From: Gemmatimonadota bacterium
Lineage (GTDB): Bacteria > Gemmatimonadota > Gemmatimonadetes > Longimicrobiales > Longimicrobiaceae
NCBI GenBank assembly: GCA_019348475.1
Contig: JAHWJJ010000076.1
Span: 1-12,227, forward strand
Direction: 5' to 3'
Length of the DNA: 12,227 nt
The notes beneath the pieces were generated by a model. The model saw only the letters and a program-made list of their open reading frames with translations, made no database searches and was not told where the DNA came from. This document shows, one piece after another, positions 6,374 to 12,227 of this stretch. Position 1 is the stretch's first letter, and the number at the start of each line of letters is the position of its first letter. The translations under genes were made by a program, and so were the position numbers.

Positions 6374-6646
6374 TCAGGTCGCGTTTTCGCCGGATCCCGT
6401 GCTGCCGCCCCCGCTGTCTCCGGAGCAGGTGCAGGTGGCGATGTCCCAGAACAGGCTGCAGGTGCAGGTGCACGCGCCTTCGGCCGAGCAGGTGCCGCGG
6501 CTGCACGTCACCGAGCACTTGCCTTCGACGGGCTCCGTCGCGTAGGCGCTCCGTACCGCGAGCGGGGCCACGTACAGCGCCACGCCGGCGATGAGCGCGG
6601 CCGCCGACAGCCGCAGCCGCCGCGCGCGTTGCGAGATGTTCGTCAT
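6374..6646 (-). CDS. Small secreted cysteine-rich peptide (8 Cys), unknown function
   Basis: A 90-residue precursor. A classic Sec signal peptide is visible: a basic start (QRARRLRL), a hydrophobic core (about 14-31) and an AYA site predicting cleavage after residue 36. The mature part is about 54 residues and starts TEPVEG. It has eight Cys in the pattern C-x3-C-x4-C-x5-C-x-C-x-C-x8-C-x-C (44, 48, 53, 59, 61, 63, 72, 74), then a flexible Gly/Ser tail. No tryptic, toxin or metallothionein family is recognised. The ATG at 6646 gives the best signal peptide. A GTG at 6712 (112 residues) would overlap the upstream stop as GTGA, like the other junctions in this operon, so the start is uncertain. 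It sits between a CxxS thioredoxin-like gene and a propeller lipoprotein. Paired Cys could form disulfides, bind metal or be modified. Confidence 0.72.
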   Translation of the reverse strand: MTNISQRARRLRLSAAALIAGVALYVAPLAVRSAYATEPVEGKCSVTCSRGTCSAEGACTCTCSLFWDIATCTCSGDSGGGSTGSGENAT

Positions 6647-6708
6647 GTGTACCGTTTCGTTGAGGGTGATATGAAAACGAAAGACCGCTCCCCCGGCCCG
6701 GTGCATCC

Positions 6709-7248
6709 TCACTCCACGTCCGCGCGCAGCGCGAACGCCAGCAGCTCACCGCGCGCGGCCGCACGCAGCGGCCCCGGCGCCTCCATCCGTACGCGTCCGT
6801 TCGCCACCGCCAGCGTCACCGGCGTGTCGCGGACGCCGAGCACCGCGTCGATCTCCTCCGCCGGCGCCGAAAGCACGCGGACGTGGCCGGCCAGCGCGCC
6901 CCAGTACGCGGCCGCGGAATCCGCCACAGCCGGTCCCACGGCGAAGAGGGTGACGCCGCCGCCGCGCGTCCGCCGCACGAGCTCCGTCCAGTTGGCCATG
7001 TTCGCGCGGCTGACGGCGCATCCGGGCGAGTACACGAACACGATCGCGCGCTCCGCCCCCGCCAGCTCCGCCAGCGGGCTCGCCGGCCTGGCCGGGATCG
7101 GGCGTCCGGGGTGCGCGGAACGGCCCGCGCGCAGCGCCTCGTGGGGCGCGTTCAGCCACCGGTGCGCGGCACCCGCCCCGTTCCAGATGCCGCCGGCCAG
7201 CAGGATCGACAGCAGCAGGACCGAGGCGGCGTAGATGCGGTTCTTCAC
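6709..7248 (-). CDS. Membrane-anchored thioredoxin-like protein with CxxS site
   Basis: A 179-residue protein with an N-terminal anchor or signal (about 5-21, YAASVLLLSILLAGGIW) and an extracytoplasmic thioredoxin/TlpA-like domain. Evidence for the fold: the strand AIVFVYSPGC followed by CAVS (77-80) in the position of the CxxC active site, a helix, the strand VTLFAVG, and the DTPVTLAV segment, where Pro143 fits the cis-proline. The resolving Cys is replaced by Ser80, and Cys77 is the only Cys in the protein. CxxS forms of thioredoxin-fold proteins cannot complete an ordinary dithiol cycle but can isomerise or hold mixed disulfides. The GTG start at 7248 overlaps the upstream propeller stop as GTGA (7245-7248), which suggests translational coupling. 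Directly downstream lies the eight-Cys peptide gene, a plausible substrate (inference). Confidence 0.8.
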   Translation of the reverse strand: MKNRIYAASVLLLSILLAGGIWNGAGAAHRWLNAPHEALRAGRSAHPGRPIPARPASPLAELAGAERAIVFVYSPGCAVSRANMANWTELVRRTRGGGVTLFAVGPAVADSAAAYWGALAGHVRVLSAPAEEIDAVLGVRDTPVTLAVANGRVRMEAPGPLRAAARGELLAFALRADVE

Positions 7249-8513
7249 GGGGCTCCTGTCTGCGAAAGGTCGTATGCCTCCACGCGGTCCACCTGCATTT
7301 CGTCCCACGCGATCCCGTAGACCACCCCGTCGCGGATGCGCAGGGGGCGAAAGCACGGCGGCATGCGCACGGGGGTGCCTGCGGTGCCGTCCCATCCGGC
7401 ACGGTCCCAGGTGCGCGCGTGCCCCTGCCAGCTGTCGCGCGTGTCGAAGCGGCGCACCCAGGCCTCGCCGCCGGGACCGGCCAGGATGCCGGTGGCGGCG
7501 GGCTGCACGCGCGCAAAGAACCGCCGGTGCAGCGCCTCCAGGAAGCCCAACGGAACCTCCGGCACCCGCAGCAGTCCCGTGTCGATCTCGCCGGCCAGCC
7601 GGCGCAGGCGGTCCCCGCGGGGGACGCGCCCGGGCGCGAACGCCCAGCGCAGGCGCGTCGCGCCCTCGCCGTCCAGGCGGTACGCCTCGGCGGGCCCGCC
7701 CGGCGCGAAGAGCACGGTGCCGTCCGCGAGCACGTCCCACGCGGGGGCGGGGGAAAACACGGGCGGGTTGAGCCATGTGGTGGCGCTGGATCCCGCGGCG
7801 GTTTCCACGTGCCAGGCGCGCACCCCGGCCACCGCGAAGCGCACCAGCGTGTCGACGGGCTGGAACGCCGTGTCCAGGCGCACCAGGGCGCCGCGCTGGC
7901 GATCCGGCCGGACCTCCAGCGGGTCCGCGTGCACCTGCATCACGAATCCGGAGCCGAACGCCGACAGCCGCTCGACGGTGCGGCTCCGGGTCCGGCGCGA
8001 GCCGGCGGCGGGGTCCACGACGCGAGGCCGGGACCCGTCCGCCGCGAACACGGTAAGCCGCTGCGCCGCGTGGTCCCACACGCCGACGTCGCCACTCCAC
8101 GGGAGCACCAGAAGCTGCGTGGGCCGGGTGAACTCGCCGGGCCCGGGGCCCTTGCGTCCGAAGTCGAAGAGGAACTCGCCGCCGCGTGTAAAGGCGGAGA
8201 CCCGCGCCTCCATCTGGTCCAGCACGTACAGCGTGTCCCCCGACCGGCTCGGCGCCACGTCCGCAAGGCGCCCGAACCCCGCTCCGTCGCCGCCGCCGAT
8301 CCGCAGCACCGGCGCCGCGGCGAGCGGACGCGCCTCGGCGCGCTGCGGCAGCAGGCGCTCGCGCGCGGGCGCCGCATCCACCGGACTCGCGAACAGCGGC
8401 GAGGCGAGTTCCGCGCGGACCCCGGCCCGCGCGCGCAGCTCGCCCGCGGCGAATCCGGCGGCAGCTACGACGGCGACGAGCGCCGCCAAGACCAGCGCGC
8501 GCCGGCGTTTCAC
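7245..8513 (-). CDS. Membrane-anchored six-bladed beta-propeller protein
   Basis: A 422-residue protein with a basic start (VKRRRA), one hydrophobic segment (about 6-24) and a large extracytoplasmic domain. Propeller blades are visible: DTLYVLDQMEARVSAFTRGG (93-112), FGRKGPGPGEFTRP (118-131), DVGVWDHAAQRLTVFAADG (142-160), DVLADGTVLFAP (260-271) and GGEAWVRRFD (348-357). The FGR.G.GPGEF motif is shared with the lipoprotein at 5087-6253, so the two are probably distant paralogues. There is no lipobox, so the N-terminus should be a membrane anchor or a cleaved signal. The GTG start at 8513 overlaps the stop of the upstream gene as GTGA (8510-8513), making a coupled pair. The single Cys in the mature part is near the C-terminus (387). 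No enzymatic motif is seen; a binding or scaffold role is likely but not shown. Confidence 0.82.
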   Translation of the reverse strand: MKRRRALVLAALVAVVAAAGFAAGELRARAGVRAELASPLFASPVDAAPARERLLPQRAEARPLAAAPVLRIGGGDGAGFGRLADVAPSRSGDTLYVLDQMEARVSAFTRGGEFLFDFGRKGPGPGEFTRPTQLLVLPWSGDVGVWDHAAQRLTVFAADGSRPRVVDPAAGSRRTRSRTVERLSAFGSGFVMQVHADPLEVRPDRQRGALVRLDTAFQPVDTLVRFAVAGVRAWHVETAAGSSATTWLNPPVFSPAPAWDVLADGTVLFAPGGPAEAYRLDGEGATRLRWAFAPGRVPRGDRLRRLAGEIDTGLLRVPEVPLGFLEALHRRFFARVQPAATGILAGPGGEAWVRRFDTRDSWQGHARTWDRAGWDGTAGTPVRMPPCFRPLRIRDGVVYGIAWDEMQVDRVEAYDLSQTGAP

Positions 8514-9160
8514 CGCGCGCCTGCCGGCGCGGGGGCGGGCGAGAGAAGCGCCGCGAGTTCGCGCACGTCCGCGGCGGCGGGCACCGTGCGTCCGCTGTGC
8601 AGCACGGTTCCCCCGGCGTCCAGCAGCACCCATCGGGCACGGGCCAGCTCCGTCTTCGCCGCCGCCGTGACCGGGACGGCCCGGATTCCGGCGGACGTCG
8701 CGATGCAGGGTTCCACGGCCGGGGTGGCGGCAAGCCACACCACCCCCGGCTGGGCCTTCAGGGCGGATGCAAGCGCGCACAGATCGCCCGATCCGCGGCC
8801 CGCGGAGTCGGCGCGCACCAGGGCACGCACCGGCCCCGGAGCGGCAGCCGCGGCGTGCAGGGCAGGGAGGCGCGCCCCGTAAACCAGGGGCGAAACCGCG
8901 CCCGCGCGGTCCGCCGCCAGGTAGTAGTTCGCCCGCAGCGCGGCGAGCCTCTGGACCCCCTCGGACGCGAACCCCGCGGCGGCCGCGCAGAGGCAGAGCA
9001 GGAGCAGGCGGTAGCGCCGGCTGGAAAGGCCGGCGATCCACCCCGACGCCGCGGCCTCGGGCGCCGTGGCGCGCGTGCCCTGCGGGTCCTGCATCCGGCG
9101 ATCCGGGGAAGCGACTACGGGCGGCATGATTTCCTGGGGCGGCAGAATGATGGTCTTCAC
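8510..9160 (-). CDS. Membrane protein with a degenerate thioredoxin-like domain
   Basis: A 216-residue protein and the first gene of the propeller/peptide unit. It has a 50-residue cytoplasmic N-terminus rich in Pro and Arg, one transmembrane segment (about 51-66, RLLLLCLCAAAAGF) and a periplasmic domain. The end, ARWVLLDAGGTVLHSGRT (175-192), resembles the C-terminal strand pair of TlpA/thioredoxin-like domains, preceded by VRALVRADSA and VVWLAAT strands. There is no CxxC; only isolated Cys128 and Cys152 remain outside the membrane. The fold assignment is therefore weak. GTG at 9160 is used, with GAGG about eight bases upstream; an ATG at codon 12 has a nearby AGGA and is an alternative. The promoter at 9254-9282 predicts an 87-base leader. 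Its stop overlaps the next gene as GTGA. Confidence 0.65.
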   Translation of the reverse strand: MKTIILPPQEIMPPVVASPDRRMQDPQGTRATAPEAAASGWIAGLSSRRYRLLLLCLCAAAAGFASEGVQRLAALRANYYLAADRAGAVSPLVYGARLPALHAAAAAPGPVRALVRADSAGRGSGDLCALASALKAQPGVVWLAATPAVEPCIATSAGIRAVPVTAAAKTELARARWVLLDAGGTVLHSGRTVPAAADVRELAALLSPAPAPAGAR

Positions 9161-9253
9161 CCCTGCTGCCTCGGTGCTCCGGCATCCCTGCCCGGCGGCG
9201 ACAGCGAGGGCACAAAAGGGCTGATCGAGTTCGCTCTTTCTTGCTGCTGGCGA

Positions 9254-9282
9254 AGGATAAGCACCTGCGAATTACTCGTCAA
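9254..9282 (-). promoter_or_regulatory. Sigma70-type promoter of the propeller/peptide operon
   Basis: On the minus strand: -35 TTGACG (9277-9282), a 17-base spacer, and -10 TATCCT (9254-9259). It sits in a locally AT-richer patch between the htrA terminator and the first gene. Predicted start is near 9247, about 87 bases before the GTG at 9160. Confidence 0.72.
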
Positions 9283-9412
9283 GGATCATCTTATAAGGTG
9301 TGTTTACGACGTCTCCATCCCTCTTGAGCCGGAACGACTTGCGAGCCCGGCGATGGAATGTGAGGCCGAAAAGGACATCTGGGTCCGCGGGATCTCTCGC
9401 CGGTGCGCGAGC

Positions 9413-9445
9413 AAAAAGCGCCACCCCGGCCGTCGGGGTGGCGCT
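9413..9445 (-). terminator. Intrinsic terminator after htrA
   Basis: An 11-bp perfect stem, AGCGCCACCCC (9417-9427) pairing with 9435-9445, extendable by one G-C pair to leave a 5-base loop. It is followed on the minus strand by five T residues (9413-9417). It lies 27 bp downstream of the htrA stop and separates that unit from the propeller operon. Confidence 0.9.
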
Positions 9446-9472
9446 CCGTGTCAGCAGAGGTGCGGATTTGTG

Positions 9473-11002
9473 TCAGTCCGGCAGGCGGACGTTCAGGATG
9501 CCGTTTTCGCCGCGGGGAAAGGTGACCCGCAGCGACACCACCTCGCCGCCGCGTTTGCGCTCCACCAGGCGGCGGAAGCTGGCGACGTCGCCGACCGGCT
9601 GCCCGTCCACCGCATGGATGCGCGTGCACCGGCTGATGCCGTTGCGCGCCCCGGCGCCGAACCGCTCCACCTCGGTCACCACCACGCCGGCCGGCTGCCC
9701 CTGAAGCTCGCACTCGCGGACCACATCGGGGGTGACCGGCGACACCGCCACCCCCAGGCGCGTGGACCCTTCGGCGGCGGGCGCGTCGGCGCGGGCCGCG
9801 CGCGGCGCCTGTTCGGCCGCGTTGGGCGCCTCGCCCAGGCGCACCTGGAAGCGTTCGCGCTTGCCGTAGCGGATCACTTCCAGCGTCACCTGCTCGCCGG
9901 GGCGGCGGGTGGCGATCATCCGCTGGAACTGCCCCACCCGCTGCACCGGCCGCCCGTCCACCGCCACGATCACGTCGCCCTGCCGCACGCCGGCCTCGCG
10001 CGCCGGGCTGGTTTCGGGAAAGTCCTGCGCCACCACGCCCGCGATGCGCTCCAGCTGGTACACCTCGGCGTCCTCGGGGCGCACGTTGGTCACCTGGATG
10101 CCCACCGCCGGGCGCCGCACGCGGCCGTAGCGGATCAGGTCGTCGGCCACCTTGCGCGCCAGGTCGATGGGCACCGCGAACCCGTACCCCGTGTACAGCC
10201 CGGTGGGCGACGCGATGGCGCTGTTCACGCCCACCACCTCGCCGCGCAGGTTCACCAGCGGCCCGCCGGAGTTGCCGGGGTTGATGGGCGCGTCCGTCTG
10301 CACGAAGTCCTCGATGGCCCAGGCCCCGTTTTCGCCCGCGTTGGCGCCGATCAGGTTGCGCAGCGACCGCCCCTGCGCGCTCACGATCCCCGAGGTGACG
10401 GTGGTGCCCAGGTCCAGCGGGTTGCCGATGGCCAGCACCCACTCCCCGATCTGCACGTCGTCGGAGCGCCCCAGCCGCACCGCGGGAAAGCGCTCGCCCT
10501 CCACCTTGATCACCGCCACGTCCGTCAGCGGATCGCGGCCCACCAGGCGGGCGCGCAGCTGGCGATTGTCGGAAAGGATGACGTTGATCTGGTCGGCGTC
10601 GGCCACCACGTGGTTGTTGGTGATGATGTAGCCGTCCTCGCTGATCAGAAAGCCGGAGCCGCTGGACTCCTGCGGACCCTGCGGGCCCGGAGGCATGGGG
10701 AAGGGGAACGGAAAGCCCTCCTCGCCCTGCTGGCCGCGGCGGCGGCGCTCACCCTGCCGCGGCGCGCGCTCCGTCTCGATGCTCACCACCGCGGGCGTCA
10801 CCGACTCGGCGATGGAGATGAACGCCTGGCTCAGCTCCGCCACCGGGCGAACCTCCTGGCTGGAGGGCCGGGGGGTGGTCTGCAGCATTGAGGCGTGCGA
10901 GCCGGCGGTCCACTCCAGGCCGCTGGCCAGCAGCACACCGCCCGCAAAGGCGCCGGCGGTCACGCCCACCAGCTTCAGCTTGGCACGTACCGGGTCGAGC
11001 AT
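9473..11002 (-). CDS. HtrA/DegP-family serine protease with two PDZ domains
   Basis: An envelope quality-control protease (S1C family) of 509 residues. An N-terminal hydrophobic segment (about 12-28) is a signal or anchor. The trypsin-like domain shows the triad His131 (TNNHVV), Asp161 (LTDVAVIK) and Ser245 (NPGNSGGP). Between anchor and protease is a low-complexity linker rich in Arg, Gln, Gly and Pro (about 80-112, including FPFPFPMPPGP). PDZ1 spans about 295-390 and PDZ2 about 415-505, joined by an Ala-rich linker. PDZ2 has two Cys (431 and 459), unusual for the family. Two PDZ domains suggest a DegP/DegQ-like rather than DegS-like protein. The ATG at 11002 has AGGA eight bases upstream. 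It is preceded by dnaK beyond a 417-bp gap and ends at a strong terminator, so it is probably monocistronic; no convincing promoter was found. Confidence 0.95.
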   Translation of the reverse strand: MLDPVRAKLKLVGVTAGAFAGGVLLASGLEWTAGSHASMLQTTPRPSSQEVRPVAELSQAFISIAESVTPAVVSIETERAPRQGERRRRGQQGEEGFPFPFPMPPGPQGPQESSGSGFLISEDGYIITNNHVVADADQINVILSDNRQLRARLVGRDPLTDVAVIKVEGERFPAVRLGRSDDVQIGEWVLAIGNPLDLGTTVTSGIVSAQGRSLRNLIGANAGENGAWAIEDFVQTDAPINPGNSGGPLVNLRGEVVGVNSAIASPTGLYTGYGFAVPIDLARKVADDLIRYGRVRRPAVGIQVTNVRPEDAEVYQLERIAGVVAQDFPETSPAREAGVRQGDVIVAVDGRPVQRVGQFQRMIATRRPGEQVTLEVIRYGKRERFQVRLGEAPNAAEQAPRAARADAPAAEGSTRLGVAVSPVTPDVVRECELQGQPAGVVVTEVERFGAGARNGISRCTRIHAVDGQPVGDVASFRRLVERKRGGEVVSLRVTFPRGENGILNVRLPD

Positions 11003-11171
11003 GGTCGTTCCTGATTTCGTCTGCTGGTTCGCTGAATTACGCGGATTTCACCACGTGCAGTATCGCCCTGTACACCGATGGCGCGGAAGGGGCGCGGCAT
11101 TAGCCGATGGTTAATCGCGCCGCCTGCATCGCCGCGGCCCTGCAAGACCCCCACCACCGCCGGCACCGACC

Positions 11172-11203
11172 GAGTGATGGAGTGATGGGGTGATGGAGTG
11201 ATA
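11172..11203 (+). repeat. Octamer tandem repeat, unit GAGTGATG
   Basis: Four octamers in register: GAGTGATG twice, GGGTGATG and GAGTGATA. They share the GTGA core and the 8-bp period of the arrays at 851-890, 1008-1039 and 5001-5093. It lies in the middle of the dnaK-htrA gap. Confidence 0.85.
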
Positions 11204-11358
11204 CGTTCATCTGTGGTTCTTGTGTGCGTTCGAGGCCGAAACGGCGCGCCCGCGGTAGAACTGTCACTGCACAGCAGACCGTGGGAATCGCCCGGGAGAG
11301 GGGGCGCCCGGCGGCCGGCAGGATGCCCGCCGAACCGCACGAACGCTCCTCAACGACT

Positions 11359-11392
11359 CGGCCCCGGCTTCCGAAATCCGGAGCCGGGGCCG
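11359..11392 (-). terminator. Probable terminator hairpin after dnaK (no T run)
   Basis: CGGCCCCGGCT (11359-11369) pairs perfectly with AGCCGGGGCCG (11382-11392), and the stem extends by a wobble and a C-G pair. It starts 28 bp after the dnaK stop. No T run follows on the minus strand, so it may act in mRNA 3' protection or in less canonical termination. Confidence 0.55.
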
Positions 11393-11419
11393 CTCGCCAT
11401 CCATCAGACCGCGACGCGC

Positions 11420-12227
11420 TTACCTCTTCTCGTCGTCCACGATCTCGTAGTCGGCCTCCACCACGTCGTCGTGCGGGGCGGTGCCCGCGGTGGCCGTGGC
11501 GTCGCCCTCGAACCCGGCGCCGGCCGTTGCGCCGCCGCTGAAGCCCGCGTCGGCACCGGCGCCGGCCGTGGCCTGCTGCGCCTGGTAGATGCTGGCTCCC
11601 GCCGCCGAGTACGCCGCCTGCAGGTCGTCCGTGGCCGCGCGAACCTCGCCGACGTCGTCCTGCTTGAGCGCCTTGCGGGCGCGCTCCAGCGACTCGTTCA
11701 GCTTGTCCTTGCTGGCCTGGTCCAGCTTGTCGTCCCACTCCTTCGCGTTCTTTTCCACCTCGTAGACCATGCTGTCCAGGCGGTTGCGCGCCTCCACCTG
11801 CTCGCGCCGCGACTTGTCCTCGCTGGCGTGGCTCTCGGCGTCCTTGACCATCTTGTCGATCTCGGTCTCCGAAAGGCCGCTGCTGGCCTCGATGCGGATC
11901 TTCTGCTCCTTGCCGGTGGCGCGGTCCTTGGCGCTCACGTGAAGGATGCCGTTCGCGTCGATGTCGAACGTCACCTCGATCTGCGGCATGCCGCGGGGTG
12001 CCGGCGGAATGCCCGTGAGCTGGAACTTGCCGATGGTCTTGTTGTAGACCGCCATCTCCCGCTCGCCCTGCAGCACGTGGATCTCCACCGTCGTCTGGTT
12101 GTCCTCGGCCGTGCTGAACGTCTCGGACTTCTTGGTGGGGATGGTGGTGTTGCGCTCGATGAGCTTGGTGAACACGCCGCCCAGCGTCTCGATGCCCAGC
12201 GACAGCGGGGTCACGTCCAGCAGCAGC
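11420..12227 (-). CDS. dnaK: Chaperone DnaK, C-terminal part (5' end outside window)
   Basis: Hsp70 chaperone that binds exposed hydrophobic segments in an ATP-controlled cycle with DnaJ and GrpE. The window enters at the interdomain linker ([14 protein letters not shown]) and contains the whole substrate-binding domain and lid, about 268 residues. Recognisable parts: the SBD-beta segment with [29 protein letters not shown], the [31 protein letters not shown] stretch (from about 69) and [10 protein letters not shown], then the helical lid from about 118 ([14 protein letters not shown]). A Gly/Ala-rich flexible tail (about 220-250) precedes the acidic end [12 protein letters not shown], equivalent to the conserved C-terminal motif of DnaK. 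The nucleotide-binding domain is not visible. A hairpin follows the TAA stop. Confidence 0.98.
   Translation of the reverse strand, partial: LLLDVTPLSLGIETLGGVFTKLIERNTTIPTKKSETFSTAEDNQTTVEIHVLQGEREMAVYNKTIGKFQLTGIPPAPRGMPQIEVTFDIDANGILHVSAKDRATGKEQKIRIEASSGLSETEIDKMVKDAESHASEDKSRREQVEARNRLDSMVYEVEKNAKEWDDKLDQASKDKLNESLERARKALKQDDVGEVRAATDDLQAAYSAAGASIYQAQQATAGAGADAGFSGGATAGAGFEGDATATAGTAPHDDVVEADYEIVDDEKR

Larger units (their letters stand above)
11003..11419. other. Gap of 417 bp between htrA and dnaK
   Basis: No gene is supported. The gap holds a hairpin just after dnaK (11359-11392), a stretch with the near-palindrome GGCAGGATGCC around 11310-11330 that resembles an interspersed repeat, an octamer array (11172-11203) and the htrA leader. 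The htrA promoter should lie below about 11170, but the best pair seen (TTCCGC, 18 bases, GATACT on the minus strand) is weak. Confidence 0.6.

Noticed and set aside
8597..10891. A very long plus-strand open frame (764 codons) antisense to htrA and its neighbours
   Set aside because: It is rich in Arg/Gly/Pro/His low-complexity sequence and runs across clear genes on the other strand (HtrA triad, membrane protein). It is a by-product of GC-rich codon bias.
11020..11110. Promoter for htrA (TTCCGC, 18 bases, GATACT)
   Set aside because: The hexamers match poorly, and no sigmaE-like motif is visible either.

Overview
This window is very GC-rich, and every gene I can support lies on the minus strand, so transcription runs from high to low coordinates. 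It looks like a chromosomal segment of a GC-rich, non-proteobacterial diderm. I favour Gemmatimonadota, possibly the Longimicrobium group, because of the dnaK/htrA/tig/clpP/clpX/engB content, the intergenic octamer repeats and the six-bladed-propeller lipoproteins. That placement is inference from memory of such genomes and was not tested.

Layout in order of transcription. The window opens inside dnaK (12227-11420), of which only the interdomain linker, substrate-binding domain and lid are present. A 417-bp gap follows, with a strong hairpin, a patch resembling an interspersed repeat and an octamer tandem array. Next is an HtrA/DegP-type envelope protease with two PDZ domains (11002-9473), closed by a textbook intrinsic terminator. 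A new unit then starts from a good sigma70-type promoter (9254-9282). It holds a membrane-anchored thioredoxin-fold-like protein without CxxC (9160-8510), a membrane-anchored six-bladed beta-propeller (8513-7245), a membrane-anchored thioredoxin-like protein with a CxxS active site (7248-6709), a small secreted peptide with eight cysteines (6646-6374), a stable hairpin, and a second propeller that is a lipoprotein (6253-5087). The first genes are joined by GTGA stop/start overlaps.

A gap of about 630 bp (5086-4456) contains no protein gene I can support. It holds an octamer tandem array, a long near-perfect palindrome, a second hairpin, a candidate structured RNA ending in an intrinsic terminator, and the promoter of the next unit. 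That unit is tRNA-Leu(UAG), tig, clpP and clpX, with only 40 bp between the tRNA and tig, so the tRNA may lead the chaperone/protease mRNA. An intrinsic terminator follows clpX. Then come engB/ysxC (ribosome-assembly GTPase, TTG start), a sigma54-like promoter candidate, and the first 58 bases of a probable lipoprotein gene cut off by the window edge.

How the genes work together. DnaK and trigger factor fold new proteins, ClpXP degrades tagged cytosolic proteins, HtrA handles misfolded envelope proteins, and EngB assists the large ribosomal subunit. These are ordinary housekeeping genes. The unusual part is the 9160-5087 unit: a cysteine-rich exported peptide encoded with thioredoxin-fold proteins and two paralogous propellers facing the envelope. 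The composition recalls the NVEALA-peptide/propeller loci of Bacteroidales, but I see no homology in the peptide sequence, and its function is unknown. It is my candidate for an undescribed system in this window.
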